A program made the translations under genes and the position numbers. From positions 49,961,280-50,025,279 of the forward strand of contig NC_089763.1 in NCBI RefSeq assembly GCF_040412425.1: a DNA stretch of 64,000 bases, written 5' to 3'. A model generated the notes under the pieces. The model did not search any database. It was not told the DNA's origin and saw only the letters and a list, made by a program, of their open reading frames with translations. The stretch comes from Macrobrachium rosenbergii. Lineage: Eukaryota; Arthropoda; Malacostraca; Decapoda; Palaemonidae. Below, one piece after another: positions 14,501 to 26,500 of this stretch. Positions within the stretch are counted from its first letter, which is position 1; every line of letters begins with the position of its first letter.

Positions 14501-17500
14501 TTAACCATGGCCAGAACTATGGAAACTGCAGAGAAACAGTCAAGAGTTATGGATAAGAATACAGATGCAAGTTCAAATGTGTTAGTGAATAAGATGACGC
14601 ATAAGTATAAACCGTCATAGCAACACTGGAACCTAGGCCCACACAGATCATTCCGATCAGCCCCGCTCAAGAAACAAGCACTGTCATCATCGTCGTCAGC
14701 TGCAGCGTCGTCATCGTCATCCAAATACTGGAACTGTGGTGGGAATTATCCACATAACAAGAAACATCCTGCCCTCGGAGCTGAATGCAATTACTTTCAA
14801 AAGAAGAATCATTTTAAATCTGTGCTGAAAACGTTTCAAGAATGACACTCATCATCTGAACGAAATAGTGGAAGATGAAGTCAATGAAGAAGTAGACAAA
14901 AGTTTTGAAGCAGACGAAAGTTTTGAAGCTGATGTTACCTATGGAGTAAAGTCACAAGTGAAAGCAATTTCTAATAGAAAATTGCCAAAAGTGTATGCTA
15001 AAATCAACGATGTACAGGCAAGGGCACTTGTAGATACTGGTTCGACTATGAATACAATTCATCAGTCAGTCATAAGTCAAATGAATCCCAAGCTGCAGAT
15101 GATAAACACTGAAATTGAAGCATACGCGTTTGCTCAAACGAAACCTCTAAATGTTGTAGGTAAATACAGATGTTCTATTGAGTATGGCTCGAAAATTATG
15201 ACAACAGACTTTTATGTAGTGAAAGATAGTTCTGAAACACTCATTGGTTACGAGACATCCATTGATTTAGACATAGTACCAGAAATTAAAACCATATCAA
15301 ATTAACCTTGTGTGAAATTATGTGACAAGTACAAATCTGTTTTCAGTGGTTTAGGTAAACTCAAAAATAAGCAAGTTAAATTTCATATAGATGAAAGTGT
15401 AGTGCCTACGGCCAGCCTCCGAGAAGAATACCGTTTCATGTAAGAGAACAAGTAGAGAAAGAGCTAGAAAAGTTAGAGAAACTTGATGTTATTAAGAAGG
15501 TCACTGGCCCCACCCCATGGGGTTGCCCCTAAGCCTAAGTCTCCTAACGAAATTAGGATATGTGTCGATATGCGTAAAGCAAATAAAGTTCTCAAACATG
15601 AAAGACATGTGACACCAACCATTGATGACATTATTAATGAAATAAATGGTTCAACAGTGTTCTCAAAAGTTGTTCTGTACAAATGTTTTCACCAGTTAGA
15701 ATTAGATGAAAACAGTCGTAATATGACTGTGTTTGCTACTCATGTTGGCCTACGTCGATATAAACGGTTGAATAATGGTGTTAATGTGGCTCCTGAAGTG
15801 TTTCAGAACGAGATTAGATATGTGTTACAAGGACTGAATTGTGTTTTAAATATCAGTGATGATAAATTCATGGCAAAATGCGAGAAGAGCATGATTCAAA
15901 TTTAGATGCACTTTTTGAAAGACTGCAAGAAAAGAATTTGTTACTTATAAAGATAAATGTGAATCTGGAAAAAATAAAATCAAGTTTTATGGATACATTT
16001 TTTCAGAACTCAGTATTTCTCCAGATCAAGAAAAAGTTCAAGCTATCAAATGTCATAAGGCCAGTTAATCAAGGTGAAGTTAGAAGTTTTTTTGGGTATA
16101 ACAAATTATGTCCCTTGCTTCATTACAAATTATTGAACTATTTCTGAACCTTTGAGAAGACTTACACAACTGGATTTTTCATTCAAGTGGAGGTCGGAAC
16201 AAGAAGCATCATTCAACAAGTTAAAGGAAGCATTAGTTAGTGATACTGTCATAGACTATTTCGATCCTCAGAAAAATGCAAGTCCCGTGGGAGTTTCAGG
16301 AATTTTGGTTCAAGATGACAAAATCATAGCATACGGAAGCAGGTCTCTCACCCCAGTTGAACAACGTTATAGCCGGACAGAACGTGAGGCATTGGCATGT
16401 GTTTGGATGCCAGCATTTTCATCTGCGTCTTTTTGGGAAACCATTTACTCTGATTACCGATTATCGTCCCCTTGAATCAATTTTCAACAACACAAAGCAA
16501 ATTCAATCAGCAAAGCTTGAAAGGTGGAGATTGAATTTGACAACATATAATTTTACAGTTAAATATCATGCCGGGAATTTAATGATATCAGATTATTGCT
16601 CAAGATATCCGTTCTGTGAAGGATCAAGTAAAAGCAATGCTGAAAATTTTGTGAAATTCATTGCATACTCCTCAGTACCTGGTTCATTGACTCTTGCAGA
16701 TGTTGCAAAGGCAACGCTGGAGGATTGTGTTCTTAAATGTGTTACCGATGCCATTCAAAGAAATACATGGTCAATAACAAAAATGTAAAATGGATAAAAT
16801 TTACCAATGATATCAACGAGTGTGAGATGAATTATCAGTTACATCTATGGACAGTGGGAACATTCTGTTATGTGGTACACAACTTTGCATTCCAGAATCA
16901 TTAAAACATCATGTTACTGACTTGGCTCATGAAGGACACCAGGGTCAAGTAGAATGCAAGTCATTGTTAGGAGAAATTCTTTGGTTCCCATATATGGACA
17001 AATTTTTTCAAGAAAAATGCAAATCATGCATTGCATGCATGTCAGTGTCTCCTCAGTCGGTTCCCGATCCAAATAAACTGAGCCCTTTACCTAAGAAACC
17101 GTGGGATGAAATCTCAATGGATTTTTGTGGCCCCTTCCCTACTGGAGAGTACTTCATGGTTGTCATAGATGACTACAGTCGTTATCCTGTCGTCGAGAAA
17201 TAAACAAACATTAAGGCAGATACAGTGACTGTCAGGCTTGAAAATATTTTTGGCTTATTTGGAATGCCCAGTGTTATTAAAACAGACAATGGCACTCCAT
17301 TTAATGGTCATGTTTTTTCAGAGTTTGCGCATAACTATGGATTCAGGCATCAAAAAATTGCGCCACTTCACCCCATGTCAGATGCTACTGCTGAAGCTTT
17401 TATGGAGCCTATTGTGGAGGCGATTAAAACCTTGAATGTTCAAGGTCAACAGTGGAAGTCAGATATTAGCAAAATTCTTTTGAATTATCATAGCACGCAG

Positions 17501-20500
17501 CACCCCAGCACAGGTGTCTCCCCAGGAGAACTCAAGTTCAACAGAAAAATGAAAACAAAACTGCCCCAGATTATAATAAAGTCAAGGGATACAAGCATGA
17601 AGAAGAGAGATACCAAGGCAAAGGCTAAGAATATGCAGTATGCAGACAGTCACAGAAGAGCTAAACCATGTAGGCTTAAGCCAGGTGACTAAGTACTAAT
17701 AAAATAGAGTCTCCACAACAAGTTGGATATGCCTTTTTGTCCTATTCCAGGAACAGTATTATATAAAAAAAAGGGTTCAATGATTACTGCACAGCACCAG
17801 GATAGAACACTCACCAGGGATGCATCTCATTTTAAATACTGTATGTTGATGAACAAGTTACAACGCAACCAGTTCTTTGTTATCCACATCGTCAACTGAA
17901 GAACTCGCCAATATTACGCCGCAGTGAGCGGGAACATTTTAAACCCAAACGTTTCCAAGACTGAGCTGTGTTTGTTCTATCTTAAGATTGATTGAGTTTC
18001 ATATAATGTGTTCTTTTATTTGTAAAATCAAGAGTTTTTTTCTTTAAATATTGCATTGAATCTTGAGTTTATTTGTTTTGTGGAGGAAACTGTGTGTGTG
18101 TTTTCACTGTGCGGTTATGAGTATCATGTTACTATAATTCAATTTGGAATTGTTAATATTTTTGCATTTTCTACTAAATTTTGAATTTTATATGTTAATG
18201 TGTAATTCAATAATGAGTTTATTGATTTTATGTTTCACCAAGTTTTATTATGATTATCATTTCTGAGCTGTTGTATCTATGTTTAAAACAAAGAAAAATA
18301 ATCTATCTAAAAAAAGAAAGGAGGGATGTAACAGTTAGCGAATTTTGTATGAACATGTCATAAGCACCACCTTCCCACACATGCCTCAACCAATAACGGG
18401 GAAGCCTGGGAGTCTGCTAGTATTTTTAACTGATCATGCATCGGCAGCACCGTTGAAAGCCAGTAGTTGTAGTCTGTATCTCATGCGGAATAAACTCTCC
18501 TTACCCATCCCATATGGGTCTTATTTATCATATCCTACCCCTCATTATGTTTATAAGCTGTTACACCAGCACTCTTAGCTAGCAAAATGGTCCATTTAGT
18601 AAGCAAGCTTGGATAAAACCATTAAATTTAATCATGCATGATTTATAAATAGTACTATCAAACAATTTGCATAGGTAAGTAGCTTAACTTGGCTTAAAAA
18701 TTTGGATCACTGTACAACATTTGTTTGTATTCACAGGCAAGCTTGTAATCCAATCACGTTTCATGTGAATCGTATATCATTACTTGATACATATAGCAAG
18801 AAACATATGATTAGCAGAGATAGTATGTAATTCTTACCTTATGCCTTCAGAAATAGGCAAGGCACCATGCATTTGCTGAGCACGGTGCAGCAACCCAACA
18901 CCAATCTGATGAGCAATTCCTGTAACTTTAGAAGATTCTTCTGTTCTCATGGGCCCAAAATAAATCTCTCCATCATAATAGTCATCATTGAGTGCCACAT
19001 TCAGAGTAACCTGTAATAAAGTATTGTTTTCAGAATAATTTTTATATAGCATATAAATAAGGGATTTTTTGACAAAGGAAAATCTATTTCTGGAGAGGGA
19101 CATTTGTCACTTGGTGAAAAAGTCCATTCAGCACTTATTTCTAGGTAATTCTTTGCTAGATACCAGAGAAAGCTAAATGAAATGCTGGAGTTATTACCCC
19201 AGAGCGAGCTCCATTAGATGGAGTCTATGGAAAAGGGTGAACTATAAAAACACGGAACCTTATCCTATAGAGATTAAAAAGTCAAAAGTCCCACAGAGTA
19301 GTAGCAAACCCATGCACCACTTAGTGGACAGTACACAAATCACCGCTGAATACCCATTCCATGAAAGCATCACCCCACCAGAATGATGTTTACTATGGGG
19401 GGACAACAGACACATGACAGAGGTGGGTTGCTCTAGTTATCTGTCCCTCTCCAGAAATAGATTTTTTCCTTTGTCAAAATCCCGTTTTTCTGGATCGGGA
19501 GTGTCAGAGAGGTGAAAAATTAACAGAGAAATAAATATCATTCTTAAACTGTAAGAGAACAAAATGTAAGGGGGAACAGAAGACCAAAGGTCCACAAAAA
19601 ATTTTTAATTTAGGGAATAATAACAATAATGTACAAATGAAACTGATGGGAGCTTAAAATTAACATGACAATATAAAAAATATACTTAAACAAAATAACT
19701 ATACAAAATTGAAAACATTATAACATAAATGTGTCAATTAGTTGACAAATATACAGATAACACGGTCAGGTTAGAAAGTTTTGGCACGCCTGACTGAAAT
19801 GACTGTAAGGGGATAACTGAGGCAGTGGAGAAAGAATTGACTAGGAATCAGAAAGGGAACCAGAGGGAGGGACAACGTTTTGCCGCGACTGCTGAGAATT
19901 TAAGAGCTTCTAAGGATTTCAAATAGTGACGTTTGAAAACCAAGGGTGACTTCCAACCAGTGTATTTGGTAAGATCCGTGAAATTCATGTAATGGAAGTA
20001 GTTAAGGAGGTGGAACAGCTCTAATATCATGAACCCTTGGGACTGAGTCAGGATTAGCCTGCTTGATAAAGTAAAGGATTTGTTGTCTAATAGCAGACAT
20101 AGAGATATTACCCCCTTCCCTGATAAAGAGAGGCCCAGATGAGATGTGAGAGGACCTGTCTAAATAAGCCCTCAAAGTATGAACTGGACACAGGGACAGG
20201 TCTTGAGGAATGGGGGAGAATTTTCCAAGGCGACCACCTATTCTTTGGATCTTCATTTTTGGCCAGGAATTTAGGGTGAGGAATCAGCAAAACTCCCCTG
20301 ATGGAAGGAAGTCGACATGGTTGGGCTCCTAGAGAGTGCAGACAGCTCTGAAATTCTAGCAAGAAGCTAGGCTAACTAAGAAGAATATTTTCCTCAATAA
20401 GGAAAGGTAGGGCAAGACTGATTATCGATATCTGAGGCTAACTTCAACACGTCATTCAAAAACCAGGAAACCGTATGTGGACGGATTACTGGTCTCAGTC

Positions 20501-23500
20501 GCACAGGCCTTAGGGATGGAAAGAAAGTAAGGATCTGTGAGGTCAATTTTGAAACCATACAAAAATAGTAAAGTGGACTTGACTGTAGTAACAGTACTAG
20601 AGGCTAAACCCTTCTCAAATAGTGATCTAAAAAGGAGATTGCCAAATTTATGGTCATTACTGTAGCCTCAGATTCTTTCAAAAAGAGTGCTAGCTTTTAA
20701 TTGCTGAGTCGTACTGTGAGAAGAGTGGAGACCCGCTTATCTGATTCCAAGAACATGGTATTAACAGGATCAACATTAGCATCCCTTTGAGCCACAAATT
20801 TATAAAGTCCACAAAGCCAGGGCATTTTGAATTTTTGAGGAAGCTGACACAGTCTGAGTTTGTACTACTTGTGTTAGTTTTGGACTGGGGATTTGGATGT
20901 ATGAAGGTTTCAGTTCCAGCAGAAGTGGAAACCAGCTGCTCTTTGGCCAGTGGGAGCCACTAGAGCTACTTGACCCTTTGAATGTCCTGAGTTTGTGAAG
21001 GACCTTTAACAACAAGTTTACTGGAGGAACAGATAAATCTTCTTCCACCTGTTCCAATCCAATGACATTGCATCCGTGAAAAGAGCTTGAGGGTCCAGGC
21101 TGGGAGCTACGTAATGAGGAAGCTTGTTGTTGAGCTTTGGTTGGAACAAATCTACCTCCAGGATGAACTTGGTTGCAGATCCAATTGAATGAGGCCCTGT
21201 CTAGGGACCACTGACCGAGGGGAGTTGTTGATAGAGAATTCGCCACTTAGAGCCCGGACCCCTGCAAGATGAGTGGCAGACAGGTGCCACTTGTTCTTGC
21301 ACGCCAAGGAGAAAAGTGCAATCATTACCTGGTTGATCAGGCTCGATTTTGAACCTCCCTGTTTATGCAGTGGACTACCATGGCGCTGTCCAGAACCAGC
21401 CTTATATGAATCTTCTTGGGGGAAGAAGTTTCTTCAAAGTAAGGAAGACCGCCATGGCCTCCAGAACGTTTATATGGAACTGGCGGAACATGGGGACCAA
21501 GTCCCCTGCACTTCTTGGTGTTGAGAATATCCTCCCCATCCGCTTAGGGAGGCGTCTGTGTGGATAACCAACGCTGGAGGAGGAAATTGCAGGGGACTGA
21601 CTTGGACAGGCTTTGACAGTCGACCAAGGCCGGAGTCTCTTTTTCAAGATGGGAGGAATCAGAGACACCTTGTCTCTGAGGCTGATATTTGCTCGACCCC
21701 GCCACACTCTGTTGATATCTTTCAGTTTTACCTTCAGCAACAGATCCGTCACTGAAGCGAACTGAAGGGAGCCCAAAACTCTTTCTTGGGCCCATCGAGA
21801 GGCTCGTTTGGACTTGAGAAACTGTCTGGTTGCTCTGGCTATCTCTTTCCTCTTGGGAGGAGGAAGAGAGAGCTTGTGAGAATTCAGATCCCACTGGATT
21901 CCTAGCCACTGAAAACAACTGCTCGGAACCAGGAATGGGGACTTCTCCTGTTTACACGAAAGCCCAAAGATTCTAGAAAGTCGATTCACCACGGATGTAA
22001 CCCTCCGGCATTCCTCGACGCTGGATGCCCAGATGATCCAGTCGCCAGATACGCCGCCAGCGTAATCCCTTTGAGACCGGAGTTGTTGAACGACCGTGTC
22101 TGTCAACTTGGTAAAAATCCTTGGGGCTATGTTGAGGCCGAAAGGCATCACCTTGAAGGAATATGCCTGCCTTCCGAGCCTGAACCCCAGAAAGGGGGAG
22201 AACCTTCTCGCAACCGGGACGTGATAATAGGCGCCGGAAAGATCTAGAGAGGTGGTTACAGATCCATGGGCAGTAGGGTCCGAACTTGGGAGACAGTAGC
22301 ATATCCAAACTTGTATAACGAATTGAGGAATTCAGACGGACAAGTCCAGAATTACTCTCCGTTTGTCGGAACCCTTCTTGGGAACACTGAAGAGCCTGCC
22401 TTGGAACTTCAGAGTCCTCACTTTCCTTATAGCCTGTTTCTGTAGAAGATCTTCCACAAAGTCCTCGAGATCCTTGGTCGATAGCCTGATAAAACTTGAC
22501 TGGTGGAGGGGGATTGTCGATCCAACTCCAACCTAGGCCCTTGAAACTATACTCTGAGCCCAGGGACAGAAGGTCCACCGAGTGAAAAATGGTACAGCCT
22601 CCCGCCCACAGGATGTATGTCATCGGTCCTGTGTTTGCTTCCCTCCTCTGGAGCCTCTACCTCCTCTGTTCCTGGGAGAGGAGCGGGGGCCTTTTCCCTA
22701 ACATAGCCACGGGCTTGTTGCCTCTGGTTGACTGCCTAGAGTGAAATTTCCCCTGACTTTCATATGCAGGATTGAAAGCTGGGGAGGAGACATAGGAGGG
22801 GGCAGCCAGAGACTGATGCGCCGGGTTTCACCAGGACATACTGAGGCGGAGGTTGGGAGGAAGAGGTTGAAGGCTGACCTTGTAAGGGAACCTGGACCAA
22901 GGACTGAGCTGGGAGGCATTTGAAATGTTTAAATTTCTTGCTGGACTTTGGGAAGTCCGGCAAGATCAGACTGAGTTTATAGGGCAGACCCCAACGAGAA
23001 CGGAGACTCTGATTGTAACTGTATTAACAAGTACATTTTTTACACTTGGCTTAATTTCCATGTGAAAAGTAAACCAAAATCTTTAGGGATTACAGGAAGT
23101 AAAATTTTACATTACTTTATTACAGCTACTGTACTTTACTTATACTATACCTCAGTTTTGCAGTCCACTAAATCCCTGGTGCATCTCTCTTTTGTTAAAA
23201 AAAACAAAAGCAAAGTAGTAGCTAACAGGTACAGTAGTGCATGTGCCAATGGATCTCTGAATACCCAGTGGTTAACTTATCCCACTTTTTGAGTGTCTTG
23301 TATTGTCAACAGCTCACTGAGATCCCAACCTTTGCTCTAGTTATCTTCAAGCACTGCTTTTGCAGTTCATTAAATTTTCATTTTATTTCATAATTTCATT
23401 TTCACCACCTCCTTTTTGTTCAATTCAGCCTTAATAATTAATTAAATTTTATATTTTCAACAGTTAATATTTCTGCTACCCCACTGGAGAATATTTAGCA

Positions 23501-26500
23501 TAAGAGATCTTTCATATTGATTTTTTAGCTTTATGGTTTGCAGTATTGTACTCTTTTCATTCTGCTGGTGCAAACAGCTTCTTCATTTATTTTAACTATT
23601 GGGTTTTCTTGTCAACTGTGAGAAATCTGACCTAAACTCACTTATAAGGAAAATTTGCTTGAGAACAGATATAAACATAGTATATGCTTTGGCTTGCCCA
23701 ATGGAAACCCAGTAATGTCGCAAGCCATTCAAATTCCAGCTCCTCATGTCAAGTTATAGCATAGTTGGGGTGGGGGTGGACAAGACCCATGGCTCAAGCC
23801 ACCTATCAATCACACTAGTGTTGACAAAATGACAGTACCGTAACTGGAATGGCCAACCGGCTCTCTATTATGGTAAATGTCCCCAGTAGTTTGTTGAAAT
23901 AGCAGACAGAAGTTTCTACATCAGCCACTGGTGCCATGAGAACTTGGGTACATTGGATCTTCATGCATGAAGATATCCAAGTCTCTGAGAGCGAGGAGTT
24001 TTGAAAGACATTGCTCCAGCCATCTCCAAACCGTGTATACCTTGACCAACAGTCTCTGCCATTTAATACAAGCCTGGTTCTGTTACCAGTGTGATGAACA
24101 AAGCACTGATCAAGTCAGTTCCTCTCCTCCATTCTTAATAGATTTTCTCCTTTTTCCTCAGCACCAGTGGCAGTTCTCAGTCTCAGCAGTAATGGGATAT
24201 AAGTAAAATCTTTCTCCAGCATTTGAATTTCATGGCCTCGACATGCGGTCCTCTGTCAAATTGAAATGATTATGCCAAAATTCAAAAGGACATTCCCATG
24301 TTACCTAACAGGATCTCCTTGATTCTAAGTCTTATTAGGTCTCTCATGTACCTTAATTTGAAGATTGTCTTCTCCAGTCCTTTTGCATCTTCAAGACAAG
24401 TCAGTGAGCACCATTTGCTCTCTGAAAAAGTTACACATACACTACTAAGCAGTGGAAGTCTACGAGTCTTTCCTCAGAAAAAAAAAAAGTTTCTAAAATA
24501 AAAAAAGAAATCATCAGAGCAGCATTCAAACATTACCTTGCAAGTATAATTAAAATGATCATACAGCAGATTTTGAAGTAAAGACTTGGGTTCCAAGTCA
24601 CCCATACGATTCTAATGCGTTTATTACCATTTCATTACTCTCATCCAACATCCAGGGAAACAGAAATAATATCATCATCATAAACAATTTAACATCAACC
24701 TTTATTTTTTGGGGCTAGACATGGCATGAGTGCTCTCCACTCTGTGACCTGTGCACTTCCTGCCTGAATCACCATTAGGTCAAAGTGCCACACCAAAGAT
24801 ATGGGTAGAGTCATGCAGCAATCAGACTTGCAATACACAACAATTCTAACACCTTTCGAACATGAGAGTAACAACCCACAGAACCAAGGTAAGACTGAAG
24901 TGACTGGCATGAATCCACTCTGATCAAAACTCTAGTTTTGGACCTGCTCCATGTACAGTTTCATAGATCAGCCCCATGAATGCCTTTGCTTCATAAATCA
25001 CAGCAATGGCTGAAAACCAACCCCATAATCAGAGTTGTTATAGGGTCACATGCACAACAATGGTCCTGCTCCATTATCAGATTCATTCCAGGATTGAAGT
25101 CAGTGCCATGGACTTCCAGATGACCAGCACCTCAAACTTGGGCCCCCTCCGGCTTCCAATACAGTTTTTGTGCTATCCAAATTCAATCAATTTTGGCACA
25201 CTGTACCTTTTAAAAATACTTAAGTACAGTCAAATGGTTTGACAGAATGCTGACTTTAAAAGCTTACAGACCCAAGAAGAGCACTTCCATTTTAGGTTAA
25301 CATGATGTCATTTGAAACAGAGAGGAGTGATTCCCCAAATGAGACTCTAGATGCATTATCACCATTGAAGATCCTTACAAAAGTTTCTGAAAATTTGTAG
25401 TCTGAGACATTATTAACCATAACTTATTGGCCTCCAGAGGGAGGAGGATGTGAAAATGGCTTTGAAGGACTAATTCCTCAGTGAGAAGGGATTGGCTGAA
25501 AACAGACACAGTCATGTCTTGGTAGAAGGAACTAAATTTGATGAAGTGCAAAATAAGAGGTTTTTCCAGAGAAGAAATGTCCAGGATTGCATTTGAAACA
25601 TAAAATAGACTATTTTAAGTATTATATACTTGGATTTGCATGAGATAAGTTAATTTTGTTTATAAAAAATGGGATATTGCAATCAAAATACAAGACTTTG
25701 ATAAGGGAGGGAAAGGATGAGGTGATGAGACCTAAAGGATTAAGGAGTGGGAGATCATGCCCATAGCTCCCAATCAGTCTTTTAACAAGTCTTCTTCCAG
25801 GTTATCTTTAGGCTCTGACATTAAGTAGCACAATACATATAGAACAAAAAAGGCTCAGAAAGTTTATGATTGATATGTACAAATCTACTGAACTTGATAT
25901 TTATACTGCCATCCTTAGCAGAAGTTTAACATCATGTACACACTTCCTGAGCACAGTTACGATGTAATAAATGAGTACGTTAAACATATAAATAAACATA
26001 AGGCAAATCAGGGGAGGCTATTAGAATAAAGCACAGGATATATTTTCACTACAGTTATTTATGAAAACAAAGATTTAGCACATGAAAATGCCTAGCAAAC
26101 TGAAAATGCCAAATGAATTACGCTACCAAGGGGCTCAAAGAGAAAGTGTCTAAACTTACTTCTGGAAGAACACAATAAAGTAAAAGTATGTGAGCACACC
26201 TAAGAGTGGTTATAAGAGGATTTTATAGTATTGAAAAGTACACAATTTCTGGGATGGCAAATTATTTGAAAAAAATTCAGTAGCACAAGCAAAACAATAA
26301 AAGAATCATGGATAGATGCTTTATACTGAGAAAAAAAAATTTGGGAATTTACCTCAATTGAGAAACATCTCTTAGCTAAAAGGAAAGATTGCCTTTTTGG
26401 TAAATTCTTGGTTGGTTACCCACTTGCGCTGGTGAGATAAGCTCTAGTTAGGATATGGTTTGTACTTTGTCAAAATACATGTGTATACCCTTGAAGTGAA

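Larger units (their letters stand above)
13719..18565 (+). mobile_element. Ty3/gypsy LTR retrotransposon, structurally complete, coding capacity lost
   Basis: The 4847-bp element has LTRs of about 238 bp that begin TGTAACAG and end CTGTTAC(A/G). A 5-bp target duplication CCAGC lies at 13714-13718 and 18566-18570. Internal order is primer-binding site, gag, protease, RT, RNase H, integrase, polypurine tract, which is the Ty3/gypsy order; no envelope-like frame is present. The LTRs differ at roughly 28 positions by eye, so the insertion is not recent. It lies in intron 6 of the OGFOD2-like gene in the antisense direction. Confidence 0.95.
19051..22990 (-). mobile_element. DIRS-like tyrosine-recombinase retrotransposon, 5'-truncated (family 2)
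   Basis: On the minus strand the order is the end of a gag-like region (about 22960-22700), RT/RNase H (about 22620-20800) and tyrosine recombinase (about 20700-19850), then a terminal region with an inverted repeat pair (19053-19094 against 19443-19489, sharing TTTTGACAAAGGAAA and TCTATTTCTGGAGAGGGACA). RT plus tyrosine recombinase and no integrase or target duplication defines DIRS-type elements, which are known to be widespread in decapods. The 5' part of gag and the 5' terminal repeat are missing; the right boundary is approximate. It lies in intron 5 in the sense orientation and ends about 40 bp from the exon 6 acceptor. Confidence 0.85.

Noticed and set aside
13719..18565. Endogenous retrovirus with envelope
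   Set aside because: After the integrase only about 360 bp precede the 3' LTR and no third frame is present, so this is a plain Ty3/gypsy retrotransposon.
21273..21755. Plus-strand open frames in the DIRS family 2 remnant
   Set aside because: They are antisense shadows of the RT/RNase H region.
23954..23984. Near-palindrome around TTCATGCATGAA as a regulatory site
   Set aside because: It is short, imperfect and without supporting context.
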